A stretch of 34,660 nt of DNA, taken from Firmicutes bacterium HGW-Firmicutes-2 (GTDB lineage Bacteria; Bacillota; Clostridia; Lachnospirales; Vallitaleaceae). Numbering within the stretch: position 1 is the first letter of the stretch; each line of letters starts with the position of its first letter. The stretch is from contig PGZV01000024.1 in the NCBI GenBank assembly GCA_002841495.1, positions 1 to 34,660 on the forward strand. The letters are read 5' to 3'. The notes under the pieces were generated by a model that saw only the letters and a program-made list of their open reading frames with translations, had not been told where the DNA came from and ran no database searches. The position numbers and the translations under genes were made by a program. This document shows positions 8,849-16,473 of the stretch, piece after piece.

Positions 8849-11848
8849 TTAATTTGCCTTTTCTTCTTTCTGAAACGAGATTTCCATTAGCTCTTGTGCA
8901 ATTTCCCTGCTGAGCACTCGCATTAAATTGTCATCTTCTTTTTCTCTTGAAAGCAGATTCATACTACCATACCACACAATCTCTTCATCAATGACAGCGT
9001 AATGCTCATGCATGGCAGACCGTCCTATAACTTTGATACCAGCATCAACTAATTGCTCAACTAATTCTCTTGTCTTTTCAATTCTTTTTTCAGGATAGCT
9101 TTCAGGCGATAATGTTAGAACCGCAACTGATATACCTGCTTCCTGCCTTTTCTCTATCAATGCTATCAATTGTTTTACTTTTCTCACGTTAATTCCAGGA
9201 CTGGATATAATCACGTTTTTGTTTGATTCTGTTAAATCCTTTAAATAGACTTCCTCATAAGATTTCTTATCAAAAATTGCATTCGCACTTTGTTTCTTAT
9301 CAACCAGTGCCATACATATTTGATATCCGATTTTCCTATAAGCTCTAAGTCTTTTGTGATACATTCTTTCAAGTACCCGGATATGTGAATCCACATAGTC
9401 ATAAATAATAACTTCTTGCTTCCCATCAAAATCTCTATGAAGTCTACCTGCATACTGTTCTACATTGCCTTCCCAAGCGATTGGAGTTGTCAACATCATC
9501 GTATCCAATCTTGGGTAATTAAAGCCTTCACCAATATACTGTCCAATTGCAACAAGAATAATCGTTTCTGCTTCTGGAACTGCTTTCATCTGTTGTCTGA
9601 TTTTGTCTCTTTCCTTAACTTTTTTACCGCCTTGTAAAAGAAAAATGTGATCAGCTCTATCTTCTAGCAGATCAAATAATACAGCAGCATGATCTTTGAA
9701 TTTTGTTAAAACTAGTGGTGTTCTTCCATTTTCCAAACATATTGAAACATCAGCAATAATCTGCTCATTTCTGATTTCACTTTCCCTAGCCAATTTATAG
9801 GCATCATTTATTTTAATCGTTTCTCCATCTGGATGAACAAGCCTTGTAAACCGTGGATATACAAAGTGCTCAATTCCCTGCTCCTTCGCTTTATCCTTAG
9901 CAGTATAACGATAACGTATCGGTCCAAACTGCATAAATATTTTGGCTTCCTGACCATCATCTCGTTTGGGTGTTGCAGTAAGTCCATAAACATATTTGGC
10001 ATTCACTTCATTCAGCACTTCTTCTGATGTTTGCGAAGCACCATGATGACATTCATCCATAATAACAAGACCGTAGTCTTTTACAAGTTGATTAATCTCA
10101 CCATTCTTCCCCAATGATGAAATCATAACAACATCGATAATTCCAGTTACAGAATTATGTCCTGCATACATACGACCGATGACACTTTTCCACTTTTTTA
10201 CTCTACCGGTTGGTGTTCGATATTCTGGAGGTTCTTCATCTACAATCAAGAACTTTTCAAAGTCCTCAACCCAGTTTTTCATGATTTCTGTATTATGAAC
10301 CAGAATTAACGTATTCACTTTCCTAGCTGCAACTAAATAGGCACCCACCGCGGTTTTCCCAAATGCAGTTGCAGCTCCCAATACTCCAATATCATGCTTC
10401 ATGATTTCTTCAGAAGCCTTCTGTTGTTCAGGACGAAGTTCACCAATGAACGTAACTGCAATTTTTGTGCCTTCCTGTCTTCTGTCTATTTTTTTGTAGA
10501 CTATGCCTGCCTCATCAAGTTTTTCCACTAGTTTTTCTTCACAGCCACGAGGTATACACAGATACTGATCAACATCTCGACTACACGATATAATCCTAGC
10601 TGTTCCTCTTGTCCCAAATCCCATGGCTTGATTCTTATAATACTCTGGATTACTAAAAGCAGCCAACCTTCTGATTTGATTTTGTAACCTTGGTTTTACA
10701 TTCCCCGTATCAATATAGATCTGATTGGCCATTGTAATATCCAATGTACCGTCAACATCCACGAGTTCAAAGTTATTCTTTTTCTTTTCCCAAGGCTTAG
10801 ATATGCTATTGTCACTATTTTCTGCCGTTCCGCTCATATCTTCAGCGAGCAATCCCAGCAAACCATCGGCAGACCATTCACTTATTTTTTCTTCAACAAA
10901 TGTTCTCGATATTTTGTTGGTTGACCTAAGTTTTTGCCACTGATCAGGATATGCATTCCAGTTTTCGTCAATAAAAGCACTATTACCATATTTTAACGCT
11001 TGCCCTTGTAAAGGCAATGCAATAAGATTTCCCAGTCTGCCCTCAAGCAAATAATCTTGTGCAGGTAGCATTCGATCATAGGACTTAAAACTTTTTTGAT
11101 TTACAGACTCTGCTCCTTTAGTGAGTAAGGCAGCACCAAATTTTCTAGCTATAGCTGCTGGAATAGGCTCCTCAAAAAAAAGCCAAATATGTGCACCTTT
11201 TCCGGATCTTGATCGCTCAACTAAGATATTTACATCATTAAGCTGACAGATTGATCTCATTGCATTAACTTCACCAATCCATTCATCATCTGTATTGGCA
11301 AAATCATCAACCTCACTCTTTTCATCATGGTTATCAAAATCAAAGACGAGAAAATTACAGGTTCCATCTTCTAATATTGGATACAATCCAATGACATCGG
11401 AGCAATCTTCTTTTTCTCCAATCAAATGCTGCATAATTACTTTACCTCTTAGTTGCTTATACTTCTGATTATTGCACTCATTGCATTTGATCTTTTTTCC
11501 ATTCTTCTTAGGACATATACCATCTTTCCAAAAATTCCAACACTGAGTATAATAACCTGTCTTTCCTGTTTTAGGACTTGGTCTTCCTCCTCGTTTACTA
11601 TATACATCCATTCTTCCTTTGAACATAGAGTAGAAGAATCTGAAATGACTCTTTGTTATTTCTTCCTTAATAATGCGGGCTCCTTGGTCAATATCTTTAT
11701 AATCAGTACCAATACTTGTTTCACTATTCGCGCATACATCATAAGGGATATTTGTGTCTTGCAAAATCCCTTGAAGATATTTAACTTTTGACTCGAGAAG
11801 AAGTATTTTGTCTTGTAATTCACTTATTATTTTATCTTTGTTTTCCAC
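8849..11848 (-). CDS. TOTE-type conflict protein: primase + SF2 helicase + PLD-like domain
   Basis: A 999-residue multidomain protein. Residues 1-30 form a coiled coil. A cysteine cluster (C103, C112, C122, C125) precedes an archaeo-eukaryotic primase domain with the metal-binding VFDFDN (DFD 170-172) and the SGKGAH motif (215-220), as in TOTE conflict-system primases. An SF2 helicase follows: Walker A GAATAFGKT (491-499), DECHH (598-602), TATPKRDD (624-631), QYAGRLHR (798-805). The C-terminus is phospholipase-D-like, with HEHYAVID (947-954) and GSMN (961-964). The usual PLD HxKx4D lysine is histidine here. The start is GTG at 11848 with a weak GGTGA upstream. The family is inferred to act against invading DNA. 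It sits next to an AbiE-type pair in the same cassette. Confidence 0.88.
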   Translation of the reverse strand: MENKDKIISELQDKILLLESKVKYLQGILQDTNIPYDVCANSETSIGTDYKDIDQGARIIKEEITKSHFRFFYSMFKGRMDVYSKRGGRPSPKTGKTGYYTQCWNFWKDGICPKKNGKKIKCNECNNQKYKQLRGKVIMQHLIGEKEDCSDVIGLYPILEDGTCNFLVFDFDNHDEKSEVDDFANTDDEWIGEVNAMRSICQLNDVNILVERSRSGKGAHIWLFFEEPIPAAIARKFGAALLTKGAESVNQKSFKSYDRMLPAQDYLLEGRLGNLIALPLQGQALKYGNSAFIDENWNAYPDQWQKLRSTNKISRTFVEEKISEWSADGLLGLLAEDMSGTAENSDNSISKPWEKKKNNFELVDVDGTLDITMANQIYIDTGNVKPRLQNQIRRLAAFSNPEYYKNQAMGFGTRGTARIISCSRDVDQYLCIPRGCEEKLVEKLDEAGIVYKKIDRRQEGTKIAVTFIGELRPEQQKASEEIMKHDIGVLGAATAFGKTAVGAYLVAARKVNTLILVHNTEIMKNWVEDFEKFLIVDEEPPEYRTPTGRVKKWKSVIGRMYAGHNSVTGIIDVVMISSLGKNGEINQLVKDYGLVIMDECHHGASQTSEEVLNEVNAKYVYGLTATPKRDDGQEAKIFMQFGPIRYRYTAKDKAKEQGIEHFVYPRFTRLVHPDGETIKINDAYKLARESEIRNEQIIADVSICLENGRTPLVLTKFKDHAAVLFDLLEDRADHIFLLQGGKKVKERDKIRQQMKAVPEAETIILVAIGQYIGEGFNYPRLDTMMLTTPIAWEGNVEQYAGRLHRDFDGKQEVIIYDYVDSHIRVLERMYHKRLRAYRKIGYQICMALVDKKQSANAIFDKKSYEEVYLKDLTESNKNVIISSPGINVRKVKQLIALIEKRQEAGISVAVLTLSPESYPEKRIEKTRELVEQLVDAGIKVIGRSAMHEHYAVIDEEIVWYGSMNLLSREKEDDNLMRVLSREIAQELMEISFQKEEKAN

Positions 11849-11966
11849 AAGAATTCACCATTTATCAAATCTATTCTCTATGTCCCAGATGATAATAACT
11901 CATCATTATAGTTTCACCTACCACAAAACATTGGGCGTTTTTGTACTATCCAAATTTATTTCACTT

Positions 11967-13037
11967 TCAAAGTTTATTATGCAATTCTACGGCTTTCTTC
12001 CAATAATAGAACCCTTCCGGTGTTATCTTTTTAATCGTCTTGAAGTATTTAGCATAACCTTCAAGTTCAACGACTTCCTTACTCAAATCCATAGATTCAT
12101 CAAATCTTTCAATAGAATTATCCTTTGTCATGAGCAACATTGCACTGTATGCTGCCTTTGAGGCGCATAATAGAGCTTCCTCTATAATAAAGTTTCTGGA
12201 GAAAATATGGCTCCTTACACGCTTAACGCCCAGCTCCAATTCTTTGAATTCATCTTTTTTCACTCCCCCTCTCATTGAGACAATGAAGGATGTATCGTAA
12301 ATGTCATGAAGAACATCATCCGATGTTTTATCTGACATTTCCCTATAATTCAATTCATTCTGCGCAATCTCAGTAAATGTCTCTCTCACATGGTCCAGGT
12401 TTAAAACTTTATCAAACAGAATACTGACATCAAACAACTGCTTCATGATTTCCAGTTCTTTATCTTTACCGTATGGTATCCCAGTGGTATTGGGTGCAAA
12501 TGCAGTTAACTTATCACCTAAGATACAATCAATTGTTGGTATAAGTACATATACTGGATTTCCATCCGTTATCAAAAAAGTACTTTCTATGGGCATTGTC
12601 ACCATCTCAACATATGGATTATCCTCGTACAGAATATCTAGCAGAATATACTTTTCGGTATCATCCAGCAACGATGTGAAATAAAACTTATAATGTACCT
12701 TCGGTATTCCATTTTCATTCTTTCGTTCATTCTTCTCATATTTGGTAAATATGAAATTATCGGCTACCACTCCATCCATCAATGCATCAAGACCCTCATC
12801 CTCTTTAAGGATAATATCAATATCGATGGAGAACCGGTGAATTTCATCCAAGAGCAAAATCAAAGATGTCCCACCTTTGAAAATGAGATCCACACCACTG
12901 GATACAAGTTTCTCTAGCAGATACAATGCGCACATAACCTTTTCAATCAGCTCACTGTTTCCTTTTGCTTTGCCTTTTTTGAAATGATTACTTCTATCTT
13001 CAATCCATTCTCTCGTAAATGTCCTTTGGTCAATCAT
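11967..13037 (-). CDS. AbiEii/AbiGii-family nucleotidyltransferase toxin
   Basis: A 356-residue nucleotidyltransferase of the AbiEii type IV toxin family. The defining motifs are FKGGTSL (53-59) and RFSIDIDI (68-75), giving the G-G-T-S and D-x-D metal/NTP site. AbiEii-family enzymes transfer nucleotides to RNA, and some block tRNA charging, giving growth arrest and phage resistance. It overlaps the upstream DUF6577 gene by ATGA (13034-13037), so the two are translationally coupled as a toxin-antitoxin operon. It looks intact. The exact target is not predictable from sequence. Confidence 0.9.
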   Translation of the reverse strand: MIDQRTFTREWIEDRSNHFKKGKAKGNSELIEKVMCALYLLEKLVSSGVDLIFKGGTSLILLLDEIHRFSIDIDIILKEDEGLDALMDGVVADNFIFTKYEKNERKNENGIPKVHYKFYFTSLLDDTEKYILLDILYEDNPYVEMVTMPIESTFLITDGNPVYVLIPTIDCILGDKLTAFAPNTTGIPYGKDKELEIMKQLFDVSILFDKVLNLDHVRETFTEIAQNELNYREMSDKTSDDVLHDIYDTSFIVSMRGGVKKDEFKELELGVKRVRSHIFSRNFIIEEALLCASKAAYSAMLLMTKDNSIERFDESMDLSKEVVELEGYAKYFKTIKKITPEGFYYWKKAVELHNKL

Positions 13038-13795
13038 GCTTTCTCTTTCACCCCTTTGTTATAAGCAACGCCAATTTCCTGCTGCATATAATCTGTTATT
13101 TTGTCCTTGATGCCACGATTACGTGCATATCGGTAAAGTGTCGTCAGATTGATTTCATATTCCTCAAAAGTTCTCTTAAAAATATTCTTCATCTCATTGC
13201 CCTGATAGGATACCAACAGCGTTTTGTCAAAGAACAGATCCACCAGGATTTTTTCAATCTTTGGAATTTTCACATTGCCGCTGTCCAGAATAGGTGCTTC
13301 TTTTAAAAGTGATTTTACAATAATGGCATCACTGCTCAAAATATAATTCTCAACATCACTTTCAGTGGGATTCATGAATACGTTATCTTTTTTCTCCTTC
13401 AAGAGATTAAAAACCGAACTGACAACTTCTTTATCCACTTCGAATATCATAAAGGAATTATAGAGCTGATGATTCATATAAGTATCCAACCAAGATGTAT
13501 CCCAGACGCTGACATCGACATAGGGAAATTTGCTTCTGATCCGGTTATAAAGAATTTTGGTACTTCTGGATATTTCCGGTTGAAACTTCTTCTTATGGTC
13601 CAATATATAGACACCTCTTTTAACACTGCGAAGCACACCTTCTTTTTTTAGCTCATACACGCGCCATCTGAAGGTGCTTTCGATCAAATCTCCTTCTTTT
13701 GTTTTATATAACTCAAAGAGTTCCTTTGATGAAAATGGTGTTTCATATCCAAATTTGTTAATTATATCCTCAAATGTTGTTTTTATTTTTTTCAT
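13034..13795 (-). CDS. DUF6577/AbiEi-like antitoxin and autoregulator
   Basis: A 253-residue protein with an N-terminal winged-helix region (about 1-70: FSSKELFELYK, then FRWRVYELKKEGVLRSVKRGVYIL), as in AbiEi-type antitoxins. The larger C-terminal part is typical of DUF6577. In type IV systems the antitoxin neutralises the AbiEii toxin and represses its own promoter through inverted repeats. This gene has AGGGG six bases before its ATG and overlaps the toxin gene by four bases. A perfect 15-bp inverted repeat lies 55 bp upstream, a fitting operator. The DUF6577 assignment is from memory of the family. Pairing with the toxin makes the role likely. Confidence 0.8.
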   Translation of the reverse strand: MKKIKTTFEDIINKFGYETPFSSKELFELYKTKEGDLIESTFRWRVYELKKEGVLRSVKRGVYILDHKKKFQPEISRSTKILYNRIRSKFPYVDVSVWDTSWLDTYMNHQLYNSFMIFEVDKEVVSSVFNLLKEKKDNVFMNPTESDVENYILSSDAIIVKSLLKEAPILDSGNVKIPKIEKILVDLFFDKTLLVSYQGNEMKNIFKRTFEEYEINLTTLYRYARNRGIKDKITDYMQQEIGVAYNKGVKEKA

Positions 13796-13849
13796 AGTAA
13801 TCCCCTAGGCCAAAACTATAAGCATCGTGTTTTTGCACTCCGTTATTTT

Positions 13850-13890
13850 CCAACAAAACGGAATTTTTATATTCTATTCCGTTTTGTTGG
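13850..13890. promoter_or_regulatory. Perfect 15-bp inverted repeat, likely AbiEi-type operator
   Basis: CCAACAAAACGGAAT (13850-13864) and ATTCCGTTTTGTTGG (13876-13890) are exact reverse complements around an 11-base AT-rich spacer that could contain a -10 element for the minus-strand operon. A third partial half-site (CTCCGTTATTTTCC) lies just beside it. AbiEi antitoxins are known to bind inverted repeats at their own promoter. A plus-strand T6 follows the repeat, so a terminator role for a plus-strand transcript cannot be excluded. Confidence 0.65.
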
Positions 13891-13969
13891 TTTTTTAATT
13901 ATAACACCTAATTTCTCCATTAACAACCTCAACTATTACATTTAGGAATATATTGCTAATTTTTAAATC

Positions 13970-14010
13970 CAAACAAATAGGAATATACATGATATTTTCC
14001 TATTTGTTTG
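13970..14010. repeat. Second perfect 14-bp inverted repeat
   Basis: CAAACAAATAGGAA (13970-13983) pairs exactly with TTCCTATTTGTTTG (13997-14010) around 13 bases. Its architecture mimics the 15-bp repeat 120 bp away but the sequence differs. It could be a second operator, a terminator-like hairpin, or the end of a small mobile element. Confidence 0.6.
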
Positions 14011-14175
14011 ATTCCACTTAGATTTGGTGAATAATATTTCACGTACACTATGCTCTCTCAGAGCGAAATATTCAGATTTGGTTCATTCACCTACATATAA
14101 GTCCAAATTTCACTTCCCAAAAAGTATATGATCATCAAAAAAAAGCTCCAGTCGACTTATATATTTCAAGCAAAA

Positions 14176-14209
14176 AATCCACTGAACGTTATCTAGCACC
14201 CAGTGGATT
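14176..14209 (-). terminator. Rho-independent terminator after the RhuM remnant
   Basis: AATCCACTG (14176-14184) and CAGTGGATT (14201-14209) form a 9-bp stem. On the minus strand the stem is followed by TTTTTTG, a good terminator. Confidence 0.75.
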
Positions 14210-14506
14210 GAATGATCGCTATAATCATTTCAAGGTTATAATATTTTGTATTATAATTTTTTCCTTCAAAGGCAATTCGTCGGAATTTCCGACATACTGA
14301 ATTTTCATCAAATTCATCTAATAAAATATTTTTGATGGGGTTGTAATTGTGCTCTTGCCTTTTCCAAATAACTCAGAAATTAGTTCCTTGTGTCAATCCA
14401 AACGTTTTCATCTGCAATCAAGCACTTATATGGAGACTTCTTTATTTTGTCCTGTAAATATTAGAAATTCTGCTGTACTACTTCTTATATGACGTTTTTC
14501 ATTCAT
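14193..14506 (-). pseudogene. RhuM family protein remnant with several frameshifts
   Basis: The minus strand starts with ATG at 14506 after GGAG (eight-base spacing) and reads MNEKRHIRSSTAEFLIFTGQ, then after shifts DENVWI, LISELFGKGKSTI, LLDEFDENSVCRKFR and FEGKNYNTKYYNLEMIIAI. These are the ordered N-terminal blocks of RhuM-family (KilA-N-like) proteins. At least two frameshifts and a truncation at a TAG (14193) remove about two thirds of the roughly 330-residue protein. RhuM genes are typical cargo of mobile islands. Two related KilA-N genes lie just to the right. Confidence 0.75.
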
Positions 14507-14638
14507 TGTCACATCTCCTCATCCATTTATTCTAAATAGCAAATCTTACATCTATAAACTTTCTTAACGTCTTTTCTAAATAGCCACTCTGATTTCTATC
14601 AAACGAATAATAATTATGATAAAATCTAAATGCTAAAA

Positions 14639-14730
14639 TTATGACGGGTTCACATGTTTCAATAGCACGATTGTTTCACAATGAATGGTATAGAGCTTAA
14701 GCACATATGAGACGGATAGGGTATGGTGAC
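14639..14730 (-). other. RumA/RlmCD C-terminal tail (copy F), cassette boundary
   Basis: The minus strand encodes HTLSVSYVLKLYTIHCETI followed by VLLKHVNPS and a stop at 14639. The HCETI variant (14669-14683) and the hydrophobic VLL continuation fit RumA C-termini. The segment 14687-14729 matches copy E at 39 of 43 bases, while the bases coding for the HVETV part diverge. Together E and F bracket the TOTE/AbiE cassette. Confidence 0.6.
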
Positions 14731-14807
14731 TTAGAACATATTCTAATACAATGTGAACAGAATTTCAACCAAATCACGTACAAATATATCCTCATATACT
14801 ATAATAT

Positions 14808-15020
14808 TTATTCTGTATTATTAATACTAACGTACTTCTGATTCTTAGATTTTGGTACATCAGGTTTTGTCATTTTCAGCATACCTTTTTCTATTAATGG
14901 ATTTATATAATTTTGCATCATCCCATAAATTGTCGTTATACCCAAAAAAATTGCAATTTCTTTTCTAGACTTAGGTTCCTTGCAATATTTTAACAAAGCT
15001 ACTAACTGAATAGTAGTCAA
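14808..15020 (-). pseudogene. C-terminal winged-helix remnant of an AlbA/Fic-type protein
   Basis: A 70-residue frame matches the C-terminal winged helix found at the end of AlbA/Schlafen-type ATP-binding proteins and Fic-like proteins: LVALLKYCKEPKSRKEIAIF, then INPLIEKGMLKMTKPDVPKS and NQKYVSI. The main N-terminal part of the protein is absent and there is no obvious ribosome binding site. It could be expressed as a small DNA-binding protein but more likely is a remnant. Confidence 0.6.
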
Positions 15021-15062
15021 GTCATTCTTTTGAATTATAAATTAAAGAAAATCTAATAAAAA

Positions 15063-15100
15063 CAGGCATTCGAAAGCGAGTGAAAGCGGTCGAATGCCTG
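15063..15100 (-). terminator. Strong terminator hairpin after RumA tail D
   Basis: CAGGCATTCGA (15063-15073) and TCGAATGCCTG (15090-15100) form a perfect 11-bp stem. On the minus strand the stem is followed by TTTTTATT. It terminates transcription coming through the KilA-N gene and tail D. Confidence 0.85.
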
Positions 15101-15196
15101 GAATGTTTATGTGATTGCTTTTCTATTACTAAAATCCAATTTATGCGCTAACATTTGTTCTTACACCTGATACATACCAAAATTAGCCTAAATCCT

Positions 15197-15300
15197 TTAT
15201 TTACAATGCTTTAAAAGGCAAATCGTCTCTACTTGCCTTAAGTAGACAATAATGATGGTTTCCGGGCCTGACATTTCCTTGGCGGTAAGCAAGTGATTGG
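15197..15300 (-). other. RumA/RlmCD C-terminal tail (copy D)
   Basis: The minus strand downstream of the first KilA-N gene reads AKEMSGPETIIIVYLRQVET, then ICLLKHCK and a stop at 15197. The VETICLL pattern is typical of RumA C-termini. It corresponds base for base to copy C behind the second KilA-N gene (shared GCCAAGGAA and GTCTACT-AAGGCA blocks). The KilA-N gene plus tail therefore forms a duplicated unit of about 1.2 kb. Confidence 0.65.
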
Positions 15301-15306
15301 CCAGCC

Positions 15307-16152
15307 TCATTTCTTTTCCAATTTCTTGATATCGCTTGTCCCAATCTCTTCTATTGCCTTTAACTGACTTCTTGCCAATTGATGCAATAATTGCACTCTT
15401 TCAGCTTGTGACTTATCTTGTTCAATCAAAATTGCATTATAGCTCTCCATATTTGCCAAAACCAGCAATTGATTCAAAGTAGCATAGTCCCTTATATTTC
15501 CTTTCATTTTAGTATTTTCTTCACGCCACTGTTTTGCAGTTATTCCAAATAGCGCTACATTAAGCAGATCTGCTTCGCTAGCATAGGTCATAGAAATTTG
15601 ATATGGTGTCAATTCGGGTGGCAACAAATTTTCTTTTATTGCATCTGTATGAATTCTATAGTTCAACTTTGAGATTTCACGGTTCAAATTCCAACCTAGT
15701 GAAAATCTGCTGCTTTCATCAGTTTTCAGTCTCTTATAATCTTTTATTATGTAGAGTTTAAATTCTGCTGAAATCCAAGATGCAAATTCAAGCGCTATGT
15801 CAGAATGGGCAAATGTACCACCATATCGTCCCGATTTAGAAATTATTCCTTTTGCATTTACAGCTGTTATCCATTTTGTGGGTGACATTGTAAATGCATT
15901 CAGTCCCGCTTCTTTTCTAAACCCGTCGAATTCGACGGGTTTAAAATCTTGATTATGTAAGTTTTCCCATAATCCTAAAAACTCAATAGTATCCCGGTTA
16001 CGCATCCAATTCTTAATGACATCATTCGGTTCGTTGCTTTTATATCTAGCTATATCTGTAAGCGAAATGTATTCATTATGAAAATCTTCACTGTAAATTG
16101 AAATGTCTATTCCTTTAGCATGGATGGTTTCTTTAATCGACTTTTTCAACAT
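15307..16152 (-). CDS. KilA-N domain protein, copy 1 (LexA-box controlled)
   Basis: A 281-residue protein with an N-terminal KilA-N DNA-binding domain. ISIYSEDFHNEYISLTDIAR leads into RNRDTIEFLGLWE, and the family signature SGRYGGTFAHSDIALEFASW and FKLYIIKDYKRLK follows. The C-terminal half is helical. KilA-N proteins come from phages and mobile elements and are presumed DNA-binding effectors or regulators. The start is ATG 16152 with AGGAGG seven bases upstream. Longer readings would begin upstream of the promoter's -10 element. It is closely similar to the next gene, and both share promoter, LexA box and downstream RumA tail. Confidence 0.85.
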   Translation of the reverse strand: MLKKSIKETIHAKGIDISIYSEDFHNEYISLTDIARYKSNEPNDVIKNWMRNRDTIEFLGLWENLHNQDFKPVEFDGFRKEAGLNAFTMSPTKWITAVNAKGIISKSGRYGGTFAHSDIALEFASWISAEFKLYIIKDYKRLKTDESSRFSLGWNLNREISKLNYRIHTDAIKENLLPPELTPYQISMTYASEADLLNVALFGITAKQWREENTKMKGNIRDYATLNQLLVLANMESYNAILIEQDKSQAERVQLLHQLARSQLKAIEEIGTSDIKKLEKK

Positions 16153-16198
16153 GCCTAATCCTCCTACATTGTCGTAGAAATTTCTTGCTCTGTTATTT

Positions 16199-16234
16199 AT
16201 TATATCGCATACGCAAGCAAAGAACAAGTGTTCG
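16199..16234 (-). promoter_or_regulatory. SigA promoter with overlapping LexA (SOS) box, KilA-N copy 1
   Basis: On the minus strand TTGTTC (-35, 16227-16222) and TATAAT (-10, 16204-16199) are 17 bases apart. The -35 is the right half of CGAAC-ACT-TGTTC (16222-16234), a GAAC-N4-GTTC site matching the Gram-positive LexA/DinR box at all but one position. LexA bound here would block RNA polymerase, making the gene DNA-damage inducible. Confidence 0.8.
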
Positions 16235-16260
16235 CTTTTGCCGTTTGCCTTTTTAACGTA

Positions 16261-16304
16261 TTTAATCGTTTGTATTTAATCGTTTTAATCGTTTGTGTTA
16301 ATCA
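16261..16304. repeat. Short tandem TTAATCGTTT repeats upstream of KilA-N copy 1
   Basis: Four close copies of TTAATCRTTT occur in about 44 bases between the SOS promoter and the preceding terminator. They are iteron-like and absent in front of the second KilA-N gene. They may bind the KilA-N protein or may simply be slippage products. Confidence 0.5.
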
Positions 16305-16320
16305 TTTTGTTTACAAACGT

Positions 16321-16362
16321 AAACCCTTGAAAACCGCCTTACCTGGTCGGTCTCAAGGGTTT
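16321..16362. terminator. Terminator hairpin after RumA tail C
   Basis: AAACCCTTGA (16321-16330) pairs with TCAAGGGTTT (16353-16362), with additional pairing inside. A T6 follows on the plus strand. On the minus strand the hairpin directly follows the stop codon of tail C. Probably bidirectional. Confidence 0.65.
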
Positions 16363-16365
16363 TTT

Positions 16366-16452
16366 CTATTTTTTATTCAGCAGACAGACCGTCTCGACGT
16401 GCCTTGAGTAGACAAAAATGATGAAGCTCAGGCATAGTAATTCCTTGGCGAA
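16366..16452 (-). other. RumA/RlmCD C-terminal tail (copy C)
   Basis: Downstream of the second KilA-N gene the minus strand reads AKELLCLSFIIFVYSRHVET, then VCLLNKK and a stop at 16366. HVETVCLL (HVETV at 16387-16401) is an exact RumA-family C-terminal signature. A terminator hairpin follows at once, as expected of a genuine gene end. No RumA body is attached. Confidence 0.7.
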
Positions 16453-16473
16453 AATGTATTCTTTTAAAACAAA

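Larger units (their letters stand above)
13796..14192. other. Gene-free stretch with a cluster of inverted repeats
   Basis: About 400 bases without a credible ORF. It holds a perfect 15-bp inverted repeat, a perfect 14-bp inverted repeat, a weaker pair (AATATTTC near 14034 with GAAATATT near 14070) and a terminator hairpin. It contains the promoter of the DUF6577/AbiEii operon. A structured RNA is conceivable, but I have no positive evidence for one. Confidence 0.5.

Noticed and set aside
13850-13890. The 15-bp inverted repeat purely as a rho-independent terminator
   Set aside because: No plus-strand gene ends nearby, the stem is AT-rich, and its position before an AbiEi-type antitoxin gene suits an operator. 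A minor terminator role is not excluded.
15197-15300. The alternative frame reading RQGNVRPGNHHYCLLKASRD, shared with 16366-16452, as a transposase tail
   Set aside because: The same bases in another frame give the RumA ending VETICLL and HVETVCLL with stops and terminators. The shared alternative frame follows from nucleotide similarity.
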